This document shows, piece by piece, positions 1 to 8,041 of a stretch of DNA of 45,413 nt. The notes beneath the pieces were generated by a model, which was given only the letters and a program-made list of their open reading frames with translations, was not told the origin of the DNA and searched no databases. Position 1 is the stretch's first letter. Every line of letters starts with the position of its first letter. The stretch is from an uncultured Clostridia bacterium (GTDB taxonomy: Bacteria; Bacillota; Clostridia; Christensenellales; Aristaeellaceae): NCBI GenBank assembly GCA_934647235.1, contig CAKUFG010000024.1, positions 1 through 45,413 of the forward strand, given 5' to 3'. The translations under genes were made by a program, and so were the position numbers.

Positions 1-126
1 CGGATTACGCGCCTCATCAGTCAGGACAAGCCTGACAGCTTCTCCTCAAGGAGAAGCCTTTTGGTGGCCGTTCTATCTGACAATCACAAACAGATGCAAT
101 GACAAACGCACCCAACCAACTATGCT
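1..126. repeat. Left part of repeat island 1 (C tail and B hairpin)
   Basis: This gene-free stretch begins inside a C unit (1-20, the same text as 11382-11401 and 17182-17201). It continues with a B hairpin at 38-57, whose arms GCTTCTCC and GGAGAAGC flank TCAA, and ends against element A copy 1. The left end of the island lies outside the window. Short ORFs here have no coding character. Confidence 0.7.
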
Positions 127-345
127 CCCGTGGCACGCTGATCGCAGATCAGCGCAGGGCGGGCGCAGCACGACCCAGGGGGAAAGCAGGAAGCGAACGG
201 AGGAAAGCCTGCTTTCATCCGGGCGGTTCAGGCTTTCACCTGCCACGGGGGCGGGTGGGGCGGCAGTGCCGCCTTCCAGTTTTATCAGCTTGACTTTTAC
301 GTCACACACAGGTTCTTTGTTTCTTTCTTGACTCAAGAAAGAAAC
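127..345 (-). repeat. Element A copy 1 (H1 end faces the dnaN stop)
   Basis: Interspersed element reading on the minus strand away from dnaN. Hairpin H1 lies at 319-345 (arms GTTTCTTTCTTG and CAAGAAAGAAAC, loop 3), 29 bp beyond the dnaN stop. It is followed, in element orientation, by the TGACGT..AAAGTC block, a GGCGGCA/TGCCGCC hairpin, the inner arm CCCCGTGGCA, a variable hairpin, a GCTGATC/GATCAGC hairpin and the outer arm at 127-135. Confidence 0.85.
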
Positions 346-374
346 GTAACTCCCCGTCCCCTTCGTTCCCCCCG

Positions 375-1493
375 TCACTCCTGGTTGAGCACGCGCACGG
401 GCAGCACAAGATAGGTGTACTGGTTGCCGTCCACGGGCGCAATCAGGCAGGGCGATACGTTGGTGTTGAAGCGCATGCACATCTCGTCCGTGTCCACATT
501 GCGTACCACGTCGCTGAGATAGCGCGCATTGAAGGCGATCCTGAATTCATCGTAGGGGTAGGAAACCGGCAAACGCTCCAGCGCAGCGCCGCGTTCGGCG
601 TTGGCGGTGATGGTCATCTCCTTGTCGCGCAGGGTCAGGCGCAGCAGATTGTTCTTTCCCTCGCGCGCCATCAGGGAGGCGCGCTCAATAGCGCCGATGA
701 AATCATCGCGGCGCAGCTTCACCTCGCTCTGGCTGGTGGTGGGCAGGATCTGCCGATAGTTGATGTATTCACCCGTCAGCAGGGTGGTAAAGCACTCGGT
801 GCTGTCAAAGGTCATCATCATGCGCGCCTTGCTGCAGGTGATGGTGGCCGGCTCCTCAGAGTCGCCCAGCATGCGGCAGAATTCGCCCATGATGCGGCCG
901 GGCACTACGGCGGCCAGGGTATCCTTGCCCTCGGGCAGCTGATACTCGCCCTCAATGCGCTGCAGCGCCAGGCGGAAGCCGTCCAGACCCACAAAGCGCG
1001 CCTCGGTGGGCGATACCTCCATCAGACATCCCGTCAGGATGCGGCGGGTCTCATCGGTGGAGATGGCAAACATGATGCGCGATACCGCGTCGCGCAGGCG
1101 GTTCTGGGGAAGCGCAATCTGGAATTCGCCGTGTACGTCGGGCACATCAGGGAACTCGCTGGCGTCGGTGCCCTGAATGGAGGTGTTGCTGCCCTGGGCG
1201 CGGATCTCGGCGCGGAACTTCTGATCGATCTCTACGTCTACCTCGCCCGAGAGCTTGCGGATCAGCTCGCCAAAGAGCTTGGCGGGCATAATGGCTACGC
1301 CCTCGTCCACCACCATGGCGTTCACCCTGGTGCGGATGGTCATTTCGCCATCGGTGCAGGTAAGGCAGATGCCGTTCTCGGCGGTTTCAATCAGTACGCC
1401 CTCGAAGATGGCGCGCGCAGGGCGGGCGCTGAGCGCGTGGCCGACCAGGCTCATGCCTGCGTTGATATCGGATGCGTTGGCGGAGAAATGCAT
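375..1493 (-). CDS. dnaN: DNA polymerase III beta subunit (sliding clamp)
   Basis: The protein is the ring-shaped processivity clamp that holds DNA polymerase III on the template. It has 372 residues, the normal size for the family. Recognisable clamp segments include ISTDETRRILTG, the GLDGFRLAL stretch and the C-terminal end SPCLIAPVDGNQYTYLVLPVR, close to the family C-terminal signature. I chose the ATG at 1493 because it gives the usual N-terminus; a longer in-frame extension to 1778 would run back through the DnaA-box region and is unlikely. The Shine-Dalgarno site is weak (AAAAGG about 14 bases upstream). The gene reads away from oriC, the orientation expected for a leading-strand gene. 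Unusually, dnaA is not upstream of it. An A repeat begins 29 bp after the stop codon. Confidence 0.97.
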   Translation of the reverse strand: MHFSANASDINAGMSLVGHALSARPARAIFEGVLIETAENGICLTCTDGEMTIRTRVNAMVVDEGVAIMPAKLFGELIRKLSGEVDVEIDQKFRAEIRAQGSNTSIQGTDASEFPDVPDVHGEFQIALPQNRLRDAVSRIMFAISTDETRRILTGCLMEVSPTEARFVGLDGFRLALQRIEGEYQLPEGKDTLAAVVPGRIMGEFCRMLGDSEEPATITCSKARMMMTFDSTECFTTLLTGEYINYRQILPTTSQSEVKLRRDDFIGAIERASLMAREGKNNLLRLTLRDKEMTITANAERGAALERLPVSYPYDEFRIAFNARYLSDVVRNVDTDEMCMRFNTNVSPCLIAPVDGNQYTYLVLPVRVLNQE

Positions 1494-2486
1494 GTGTGAA
1501 TCACGACCTTTTCCTATGATGATGCTGAATATAATATATCCGTAGTAGCAGTAGGGACGGTGGATAATGTGGATAACCCCAAAACCTTTTGGCGCGCCTG
1601 GGCTTTTGGGCTTTTGGCCCTGTGGAAAAGCCTGGGATGCGCCGGGGATAGGATGGGGAAAACGGCATTTTGGCGCGTCTGCGCGCGGATTTTGGCGGCG
1701 CGTCGGCCGGGCTGCGCGGCGTGCTTGCGGAGGCGCAGCGGAAATTCGCCTCCAAAAGCGCGATTTTTGGCGCCCCAAAAGCGGTTATCCACATTATCCC
1801 CAAAAGCGCTTTCCCCAAAAAGTGGAGAAAAAAGCCCAGCAGTTACCGGGGTTTTGGCGGCGCGCCCACAATGCTTCCACAAAGTTATCCACCGATCTCT
1901 GCGCGCCGCCGGGCGCAAGCGCCCGGACCCAAAATCACCCCAAAAGAGGCGAATAGGTATACCCTGCAACAGTATAACATATTTTGCCGGCAAGCGCAAA
2001 CGCTATCGGCGGCAAGCGATGGCAAGCGGCGGGGCGGGCATACAGGGAACGCCCGGGCATCTGCGGGCACGGCGTAAAATCATGAAACATTTTTGTTCGT
2101 TTATACAATGCATTCTCGCGGGAATGTAACACTTTATCCCCTGTTTCGGGATAAAATACGGGGAAAAGCTGTGGATAACTTGGATAACAAAGTGGGGATA
2201 ATTTTCACTTTCCACAGGGGTTTTCCACCGCCAAAATGAAAAATACAGGAAAATCGCGGCTTTTCCCATTTTTTTCGGTGGATAACTATGTGGATAATGT
2301 GGATATCTCCGGTTTTTGGGTGGATATACACCCTTTCATACGCCGTATACAGCGAGAACGGGGGATTTCTGAACAATAATCGCCGGATTGCGCCAGACGC
2401 GGGCAAAGCTGCGTATATTCATGCATATATTCCGCATATTCACGCATCTGCGCGCATAGCCTGATGGGGAAAAGGTGGGGATAAGC
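1494..2486. other. oriC: Chromosomal replication origin (oriC)
   Basis: A 1 kb gene-free gap between divergent dnaN and the amidase. DnaA boxes (TTATCCACA or its complement, allowing one change) occur at 1559-1567, 1568-1576, 1785-1793, 1885-1893, 2170-2178, 2277-2285, 2289-2297 and 2298-2306. Weaker forms lie at 1794-1802, 2180-2188 and 2193-2201. Boxes therefore form a left group beside dnaN and a right group at 2170-2306. The left part also holds many TTTTGG/CCAAAA hexamers. Divergent genes on both sides fit a bidirectional origin. ORFs across this region are spurious. Confidence 0.9.
1526..1576 (-). promoter_or_regulatory. Candidate basal unwinding site: two DnaA boxes, GC spacer, DnaA-trios, AT-rich tract
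   Basis: Read on the minus strand, two abutting DnaA boxes (1568-1576 TTATCCACA, 1559-1567 TTATCCACC) are followed by the short spacer GTCC. Four trinucleotides of the DnaA-trio type come next (TAG, TAG, CAG, TAG on the plus strand, 1543-1554), then an AT-rich tract (1526-1540). This is the order known from the Bacillus subtilis unwinding region next to dnaN. The tract ends 33 bp from the dnaN start. Assignment is by similarity of layout. Confidence 0.7.
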
Positions 2487-3206
2487 ATGTGGAAAAAGCG
2501 TGTATTTCTTTTTTTAGCCGGATTGTCAGTGATTTTGACGGCCGCGTTCATCATTTGTAGTAAAACCGTAACAGAAGCCCCGCAGCCCCTGCCTGCGCCC
2601 TCGCCTGTACCCGGCCCGCTGGATGGTATCACGGTCTGCGTGGACCCCGGCCACGGCGGATATGACGGCGGCGCGCGCGGCCAAGATACCGGCGCGCTGG
2701 AAAAGGACGTGAACCTGGCCGTGGCGCTTTGCCTGCGGCAGGCGCTGCAGGATGCGGGCGCGCAGGTGATCCTGACCCGGGAAACCGATACCGCCCTGGC
2801 CGGGGAGGGCGCGCAGCGCAAGCGCCGCGATCTGCAGCAGCGCGTGGATATGGCCAGCGGCGCGCAGGTGTTTTTGTCCATTCATATGAACGAGTACCGC
2901 ACGCGCGCGGAATCCGGCCCGCAGGTATTTTACCGCGCCGGACAGGATGACAGCCGCCTGCTGGCCGGGGCGCTGCAGGCGCAGCTGATTGCCGGGCTTG
3001 CGCCCGCACGCCAGCGCAGCGCGCATACAGGCGAATACTATCTGCTGGAGCATTTGCAGATCCCGGCTGTGCTGGTGGAGTGCGGCTTTCTGTCCAACGC
3101 CGCAGAGGAGCAAAAGCTGCTCGACCCTGCCTATCAGCAGCGCGTCGCCCAGGCTATCTGCGCGGGCGTGACCGATTTTGTGCAGCTGCAGGCGCAGCAA
3201 AAATAA
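2487..3206 (+). CDS. N-acetylmuramoyl-L-alanine amidase, membrane-anchored (Amidase_3, CwlD-like)
   Basis: Zinc amidase that cuts the bond between muramic acid and the peptide stem of peptidoglycan, acting outside the membrane. The protein of 239 residues starts with a short basic stretch and a hydrophobic segment (about residues 5-24) that is a signal or anchor. The Amidase_3 fold follows: VCVDPGHGG with the first zinc histidine, ILTRETD, SIHMNEY with a second zinc histidine, and VLVECGFLSNAAEE with the catalytic glutamate. I prefer the ATG at 2487, which has an AAAGGTGGGG ribosome site, over the GTG at 2475. The gene is the first to the right of oriC and is co-oriented with replication. CwlD acts in spore cortex formation in spore formers; whether this one does is not shown. 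Confidence 0.9.
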   Translation: MWKKRVFLFLAGLSVILTAAFIICSKTVTEAPQPLPAPSPVPGPLDGITVCVDPGHGGYDGGARGQDTGALEKDVNLAVALCLRQALQDAGAQVILTRETDTALAGEGAQRKRRDLQQRVDMASGAQVFLSIHMNEYRTRAESGPQVFYRAGQDDSRLLAGALQAQLIAGLAPARQRSAHTGEYYLLEHLQIPAVLVECGFLSNAAEEQKLLDPAYQQRVAQAICAGVTDFVQLQAQQK

Positions 3207-3470
3207 ATCAGGCTGTCGAAAAAAACTTTTCGACAGCCTGCCGATGAAAGTCAGCTGAAGCAGGCTTTCATCGGGTACGTCATTTTCTTGTGAGCCTGCG
3301 GCTCACGGGCAGAAAATGACATAGGAAGCAGCCTGACGGCTGCTCCTCGCGCCGTACACGCCGCCGCTGCGGATTACATATGAAGGGGCTGCGGCCCCTT
3401 CATGCATCCCAGGAGCTTTAACGAGGCTTTTTCGACAGACTGAGCTGCCGGCGATGCTGCCGGCAGCTTA
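3207..3470. repeat. Nested-hairpin palindromic element
   Basis: The element starts with a hairpin (3209-3240, arms CAGGCTGTCGAAAA and TTTTCGACAGCCTG). It ends with an inverted copy of the same end (3424-3441, GGCTTTTTCGACAGACTG). Between them lie hairpins with arms GATGAAAG/CTTTCATC, GTCATTTTCT/AGAAAATGAC enclosing GTGAGCC/GGCTCAC, GCAGCC/GGCTGC, and ATGAAGGGGC/GCCCCTTCAT. A GAGCTGCCGGC/GCCGGCAGCT hairpin follows (3442-3468). No gene is seen. The first hairpin directly follows the amidase stop and may end its transcript, though it lacks a T-run. Confidence 0.75.
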
Positions 3471-3542
3471 TAATATTATATATAATGAAGAAAATATATA
3501 TTTAATGAAGAAATAACGATACGAATAAGGCCACAACGCGGC
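3471..3542. other. AT-rich spacer with a weak hairpin at the sirtuin 3' end
   Basis: Very AT-rich DNA with repeated ATATA and TAATGAAGAAA text. A GAATAAG/CTTATTC hairpin (about 3524-3548) overlaps the sirtuin stop codon and may help end that transcript. No coding signal. Confidence 0.4.
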
Positions 3543-4268
3543 TTATTCCGCGCTCCCCTCGCCCCACGCCTCCGCCAGCGCGTCGCCTACGCTGCCATGG
3601 ATGCACAGGTCGGCCTGCGCGTCTGCGCCGGTGGGGGTTTTGTTGATCACCGCCAGCCTGCCGCCGCGATAGGTGATAAACCCAGCCGCAGGGTACACGG
3701 TCAGCGAGGTGCCGCCTACGATCAGAAGATCGCTGTCGGAAATCAGCTGCAGCGCGCGGGTCATCACGCCTTCGTCCAGCGATTCCTCATAGAGCACCAC
3801 GTCGGGTTTGATAATGCCTCCGCAGGCGCAGCGCGGCACGCCTGTGCTGTCCGCCACCGCGCTCTCGGGATAAAACCGGCGGCACTGCATGCAGTAATTG
3901 CGCTTGACCGAGCCGTGCAGCTCCAGCACGTTCCGGCTGCCCGCCGCCTGATGCAATCCGTCGATGTTCTGCGTCACAATGCCCGTCAGCTTGCCCGCGC
4001 GCTCCATGTCCGCCAGGATCCGGTGCGCCCGCGAGGGCTGCGCGCCGGGGCAGAGCATGCGCTGGCGGTAAAAATCAAAAAATTCCTCCGTATGCTGCAC
4101 AAAAAAGCTGTGGCTGAGGATGACCTCGGGCGGATAGGCAAATTTCTGGCGATACAGCCCGTTTTCACCCCGGAAATCGGGGATGCCGCTTTCGGTAGAT
4201 ACCCCCGCGCCGCCGAAAAATACCACGCGGCGGCTTTGCGCAATCAGCGCCCGCAGATCGTTTTGCAT
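3543..4268 (-). CDS. NAD-dependent protein deacylase (sirtuin, SIR2/CobB family)
   Basis: Removes acyl groups from lysine side chains of proteins, using NAD+ and releasing nicotinamide and O-acyl-ADP-ribose; cytoplasmic. The protein has 241 residues. It carries the NAD-binding GAGVSTESGIPDFRG (from residue 20), TQNIDGLH (99-106), the catalytic histidine in LELHGS (H118), a zinc site of four cysteines (C126, C129, C147, C149) and the late GGTSLTVYPAAG motif. The start at 4268 follows a clear GGAGG site; an upstream in-frame ATG at 4325 has none. It is a single gene on the minus strand. Deacetylase versus desuccinylase specificity cannot be read with certainty. Confidence 0.95.
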   Translation of the reverse strand: MQNDLRALIAQSRRVVFFGGAGVSTESGIPDFRGENGLYRQKFAYPPEVILSHSFFVQHTEEFFDFYRQRMLCPGAQPSRAHRILADMERAGKLTGIVTQNIDGLHQAAGSRNVLELHGSVKRNYCMQCRRFYPESAVADSTGVPRCACGGIIKPDVVLYEESLDEGVMTRALQLISDSDLLIVGGTSLTVYPAAGFITYRGGRLAVINKTPTGADAQADLCIHGSVGDALAEAWGEGSAE

Positions 4269-4455
4269 GCCTGCTTCCTCCGGTTTGTGTGTGTTCTTTC
4301 CTATTATATCATAAAATACCGGCACAGGGACTATAAAAATCGCAAATTTCAGTTGGATTCAACGGTTGAAATCTGGCCCGTTGGTACAATAAGTGCACAA
4401 ATGTAATATTGAATATTTGGATAAACCGCGACTGGTAATTAAATGGCCTTTTCCG

Positions 4456-4461
4456 TATAAT
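4456..4461 (+). promoter_or_regulatory. -10 box of the ABC ATPase promoter
   Basis: TATAAT about 65 bp before the ATPase start. The matching -35 region is poor (about 4433-4438, TGGTAA). Only the -10 element is convincing. Confidence 0.45.
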
Positions 4462-4525
4462 AAAAGCACATCGCTGGGATGCCCAGCGCTTGCGTCGATG
4501 GACGACTCAAAGGAGGATTTTTATT

Positions 4526-5647
4526 ATGGCAAGCGTATCCCTTAACCACATTTACAAAGTATATGCCGGCGGCGTTACTGCGGTAAGCGACTTCTGCCTG
4601 GATATCGAAGACAAGGAATTTATCGTTCTGGTCGGCCCCTCCGGCTGCGGTAAGTCCACCACCCTGCGCATGGTTGCCGGCCTGGAAGAAATCTCCGAGG
4701 GCGAACTGTACATCGGCGATAAACTGGTAAACGACGTCGCCCCCAAGGACCGCGACATCGCCATGGTTTTCCAGAACTACGCGCTGTATCCCCACATGAC
4801 GGTTTATGATAACATGGCCTTCGGCCTGAAGCTGCGCAAGACCCCCAAGGAAGAAATCAAGCGCCGCGTAAACGAAGCTGCCCGCATCCTGGGCATCGAG
4901 TTCCTGCTCAACCGCAAGCCCAAGGCCCTGTCCGGCGGCCAGCGCCAGCGCGTTGCCCTGGGCCGTGCCATCGTGCGTGAGCCCAAGGTCTTCCTGATGG
5001 ACGAACCGCTGTCCAACCTGGACGCCAAGCTGCGCGTGCAGATGCGTACCGAAATCACCAAGCTGCATCAGCGCCTGCAGACCACCTTCATCTACGTAAC
5101 CCATGACCAGACCGAGGCCATGACCATGGGCTCCCGTATCGTAATCATGAAGGACGGCTTCATCCAGCAGGTCGATACCCCCCAGAACAACTACGACTAT
5201 CCCGCCAACAAGTTCGTGGCCGGCTTCATCGGCAGCCCGCAGATGAACTTCTTCGATGTTGAGCTGCGCAAGGAAAACGGCGGCGTGTACGCTGTGTTCG
5301 GCGATAACAAGATCAAGGTTCCCGCTGAAAAGCTGGCCAAGTTCAAGGATGAAAGCTACATCGGCAAGCAGGTTGTCATGGGCATCCGCCCCGAAAACCT
5401 TGACGACGCGCCCGAATACGTGGCCGAGCATGCCGACGCCAAGTTCAAGGTTCATGTAGAAGTGACCGAGCTGATGGGCTCCGAAACCTACCTGTACCTG
5501 TCCACCTCCGGCAAGGAAGAAAACGTGATCGCTCGCGTTGATCCTCGCACTGCCACCCGCAACGGCGACAACATCGAAGTGGCCATGGATACCAGCCGCC
5601 TGCACTTCTTCGATAAGGAAACCGAAGAAACCATCCTGAACCGCTGA
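4526..5647 (+). CDS. ugpC: Sugar ABC transporter ATP-binding protein (MsmX/UgpC/MalK type)
   Basis: ATPase subunit that powers carbohydrate importers of the CUT1 class from the inner face of the membrane. The protein of 373 residues has Walker A GPSGCGKST (37-45), a Q-loop glutamine (about 83), the signature LSGGQ (135-139), Walker B VFLMDEP (155-161), a D-loop SNLDAKLR and the switch histidine in THDQTEAMT (H193). A C-terminal TOBE/OB regulatory part follows. The start at 4526 follows AGGAGG. No permease or binding-protein genes are next to it. This is the usual situation for MsmX, a shared ATPase serving several sugar transporters, and I infer the same here. A strong terminator follows. Confidence 0.93.
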   Translation: MASVSLNHIYKVYAGGVTAVSDFCLDIEDKEFIVLVGPSGCGKSTTLRMVAGLEEISEGELYIGDKLVNDVAPKDRDIAMVFQNYALYPHMTVYDNMAFGLKLRKTPKEEIKRRVNEAARILGIEFLLNRKPKALSGGQRQRVALGRAIVREPKVFLMDEPLSNLDAKLRVQMRTEITKLHQRLQTTFIYVTHDQTEAMTMGSRIVIMKDGFIQQVDTPQNNYDYPANKFVAGFIGSPQMNFFDVELRKENGGVYAVFGDNKIKVPAEKLAKFKDESYIGKQVVMGIRPENLDDAPEYVAEHADAKFKVHVEVTELMGSETYLYLSTSGKEENVIARVDPRTATRNGDNIEVAMDTSRLHFFDKETEETILNR

Positions 5648-5668
5648 TTCCAGCGCAGATGATGATTC

Positions 5669-5705
5669 GCCCCGCCTGCTCCGCAAGGAGCCGGCGGGGC
5701 TTTTA
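5669..5705 (+). terminator. Terminator of the ABC ATPase gene
   Basis: 14-bp hairpin with one mismatch (arms GCCCCGCCTGCTCC and GGAGCCGGCGGGGC, loop GCAA), followed by TTTTA. Confidence 0.85.
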
Positions 5706-5730
5706 CGTGGGGGGAGAGAGGACGGGGGAC

Positions 5731-5944
5731 GATTCTTTCTTGGAGCCCAAGAAAGAATCAAAGAAGGCTGCGTGTGACGTAAAAGTCAGGTTAATAAAGC
5801 TGGAAGGCGGCACTGCCGTCCCCCGTGGCAGGTGAAAGCCTGAACCGCCCGGATGAAAGCAAGCTTTCCTCCGTTCGTTTCTTGCTTTCCCCCATGGTCT
5901 GGCTTCGCCAGCCCGCGCCGATTCAAATCGGCGTGCCACGGGGG
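5731..5944 (+). repeat. Element A copy 2
   Basis: H1 at 5731-5759 uses the arm pair GATTCTTTCTTGG and CCAAGAAAGAATC, 84 bp after the ATPase stop and just beyond its terminator. Next come the TGACGTAAAAGTC block, a GGCGGCA/TGCCG hairpin, the inner CCCCGTGGCA arm, GAAAGC/GCTTTC, GGCTTCGCC, a GCCGATT/AATCGGC hairpin and the outer arm TGCCACGGGG (5934-5943). Confidence 0.85.
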
Positions 5945-6454
5945 CGAGATTGCGTGCGAAAATCATGTACGACGATTGGCGACTGTTGGGAAACGCACTC
6001 ACCAAAAGGCTTCTCCTTGAGGAGAGGCTCCGCCATAGGCGGTGGTGAGGCGCGTAATCCGCCGCTGCCTGTGGCAGATATAGGCGGATGCAGCGCCAAT
6101 GAGGCAACGAGTTTTGCAAGCGTCAGCGAAGCAAAACGACTATGCCGAATTGTGAGGGTTGTAGCCGCCGAAGCGGCGTTATCTTATAGTTAGTCATGAT
6201 AACGGCTGCTGCGCAGCCTACACCTCATCCGAGCGGCTAAAGCCGCCCACCTTCTCCTCAAGGAGAAGGCATTTGGATAACCGTATTTTCCAAGAGATGA
6301 AAATCGTTGCGTTCCCCCTCATCCGTCTCGCTATACGCTCGACACCTTCTCCCTTCTGGGAGAAGGCTTTTCTTGTTCTGCTTTTTTCATATTGCTTGGC
6401 TGTTTTTAACCAACAATCGTAAATCGATATGAATGATAAATGCACTCAATCATG
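5945..6454. repeat. Core of repeat island 2 (B, C, B, B' units)
   Basis: Between the two inward-facing A copies lie a B hairpin unit (about 5992-6047), an inverted C unit (about 6048-6158) and a second B unit (6161-6275). The second B unit has ribosome-like stems GCCGCCGAAGCGGCG and GGCTGCTGCGCAGCC. A B' unit follows (about 6311-6370: CTCATCCGTCTCGCTATACGC then a CCTTCTCCC/GGGAGAAGG hairpin). No gene is seen. Confidence 0.7.
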
Positions 6455-6679
6455 CCCCCGTGGCACGCTGATCGCAGATCAGCGCGGGCGTGCGCAGCAC
6501 GGCCAAAGGGGAAAAATGAAGAATCGCCCGGTTGGAGTTTACTCCGACCCGAACGATTCAAGTTTTTCCCTGCCACGGGGGGCGAGGCGGCAGGTGGTCA
6601 AGGTCACACCCAATTTAATTCAATTGACTTTTACGTCACAAACAGGTTCTTTGTTACTTTCTTCACTGAAGAAAGTAAC
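6455..6679 (-). repeat. Element A copy 3 (H1 end faces the DUF362 gene stop)
   Basis: H1 at 6653-6679 uses a third arm pair, GTTACTTTCTTC and GAAGAAAGTAAC, 29 bp beyond the stop of the minus-strand DUF362 gene. The variable hairpin here is GAATCGCCCGGTTGGAG..ACTCCGACCCG..GATTC. The outer arm lies at 6455-6465 and the GCTGATC/GATCAGC hairpin is next to it. Confidence 0.85.
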
Positions 6680-6708
6680 GTTTTCCCCTTCGTTTCTTCG
6701 TCCCTTGC

Positions 6709-7812
6709 TTACGCCATTTCTTCCATCTCGTATTCGCGGGTGCCGATGCCCAGCTTTTCGCCCTGCTCCAGACCGGCCTGCCAGTTGGTCTCCGGGAACA
6801 GCGCGGTAAAGTGATCGGCCGCGCCAGCCTTTTCACGCTTGTACAGCAGGCTGTTGCGCAGGGGCTTGCGGGCGTTGGCCATGTCCACGCAGCATTGATC
6901 CAGCGCTACCGGATCAAAGGAGGCGAACATGCCGATATCCTCCAGAATGGGCGCGTCGTTGAGCGCGTAGCAATCGCAATAGGGCGAAATGTCGCAGGCC
7001 AGCGCAATGTGGAAGCACGGGCGGCCGCGCACCACGGCGGCTGTGTACTCCGCCACCTTGCGGGACAGGATCTCGTTGGCGCGGTCGTCCATGGGGTGCA
7101 CGCATTTCTGCGGGCATTTTTCAATGCAGCGGCCGCAGCCGGCGCACTTGGTTGCGTCAATGCGCGCATGCTCCGTCACCGTGATGGCCCCGTGCGCGCA
7201 GTTTTTGGCGCATACGCCGCAGCCTACGCAGCGGGATTGATCCACCGCAGGCTTCTCGGAAGCGTGCATATCCTTTTTGCCCAGGCGGCTGCCGCAGCCC
7301 ATGCCCAGGTTCTTCAGCGCGCCGCCAAAGCCCGTGCCCTCGTGCGCCTTGAAGTGCGTCAGTGAAATCACAATGTCCGCGTCCATCACGGCGCGGCCAA
7401 TGTACGCATTTTCCACATAATCGCCGTGCACGGGCACAGCCACCTCGTCGTCGCCCTTCAGGCCGTCGCCGATGATCACATGGCAGCCGGTGGAGTAGGG
7501 GTTGAAGCCGTTCTCATAGGCAGCGTCCAGATGATCCAGCGCGTTGCTGCGGCGGCCGATATAAAGCGTGTTGCAGTCCGTCAGGAAGGGGCGGCCGCCA
7601 TGCTCACGGATCAGATCGCACAGCGCGCGGGCGTAATTGTGGCGGATGAAGGCGATGTTGCCCGGCTCGCCAAAGTGCATCTTGACGGCGACATACTTGT
7701 CCTTCATATCGATGGAGCCAACGCCCGCGGTTTCGCACAGGCGGCGGAATTTCTGCAGCAGGTTTTCGCTGCCCTCGCAGCGGAAATTGGTAAAGTAAAC
7801 CTTGGAGGCCAT
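6709..7812 (-). CDS. DUF362 domain protein with two 4Fe-4S clusters
   Basis: Iron-sulfur protein of the DUF362 family. The reaction is unknown; a role in electron transfer is inferred. The protein has 367 residues. The DUF362 part covers both sides of a ferredoxin insert, with cluster motifs CVGCGVCAKNC (195-205) and CAGCGRCIEKC (223-233). The start at 7812 (MASKVYF) has an AAGGAGC site about 10 bases upstream; longer in-frame starts up to 7905 run into the promoter and were not used. It stands alone between repeat island 2 and rpsU. Confidence 0.88.
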   Translation of the reverse strand: MASKVYFTNFRCEGSENLLQKFRRLCETAGVGSIDMKDKYVAVKMHFGEPGNIAFIRHNYARALCDLIREHGGRPFLTDCNTLYIGRRSNALDHLDAAYENGFNPYSTGCHVIIGDGLKGDDEVAVPVHGDYVENAYIGRAVMDADIVISLTHFKAHEGTGFGGALKNLGMGCGSRLGKKDMHASEKPAVDQSRCVGCGVCAKNCAHGAITVTEHARIDATKCAGCGRCIEKCPQKCVHPMDDRANEILSRKVAEYTAAVVRGRPCFHIALACDISPYCDCYALNDAPILEDIGMFASFDPVALDQCCVDMANARKPLRNSLLYKREKAGAADHFTALFPETNWQAGLEQGEKLGIGTREYEMEEMA

Positions 7813-7857
7813 GGGGATCATCGCTCCTTTCATGGGCAAAAGCCGATAGATATCTTC

Positions 7858-7885
7858 ATTATACCGAACGCGCGCAAATTTGCAA
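7858..7885 (-). promoter_or_regulatory. Promoter of the DUF362 gene
   Basis: On the minus strand TTGCAA (7880-7885), a 16-bp spacer and TATAAT (7858-7863). Confidence 0.6.
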
Positions 7886-7940
7886 CGGCTAATTTTGCGT
7901 TGCAAAATTGTAACAGCTGTGTAAATTGATGAAATAACTG

Positions 7941-7969
7941 TTGACGAGTTTGCTTAGAAGCAGTATAAT
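7941..7969 (+). promoter_or_regulatory. Promoter of rpsU
   Basis: TTGACG (7941-7946), a 17-bp spacer and TATAAT (7964-7969); a near-consensus housekeeping promoter, fitting a ribosomal protein gene. Confidence 0.85.
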
Positions 7970-8041
7970 ATGTGCACGGTCGCCATCCGCCGTGGATCAC
8001 GGCGATTGCCAAGGCGAGATAGGCGAAGGGAGGGAAAACAA

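Noticed and set aside
73..480. Minus-strand ORF of 135 codons across the A element and the dnaN end
   Set aside because: It lies in repeat sequence, overlaps dnaN in another frame and has no ribosome site or recognisable domain.
1560..2129. Long ORFs on both strands inside oriC
   Set aside because: They run through DnaA boxes and low-complexity TTTTGG text; the encoded strings are Arg/Pro-rich as expected of GC-rich non-coding frames.
5731..5759. H1 as an ordinary intrinsic terminator
   Set aside because: The stem is followed by AAAGAACC rather than a T-run, and two genes already have a proper terminator just before H1.
4439..5761. 440-codon minus-strand ORF opposite the ABC ATPase
   Set aside because: Shadow frame of a clear ATPase gene; Ala/Gly/His/Leu-rich with no motif.
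5703..6119. ORFs inside island 2, and similar ones in all other islands
   Set aside because: The same text recurs in every island with changes that break the frames, while the stems are kept; this is not protein-coding selection.
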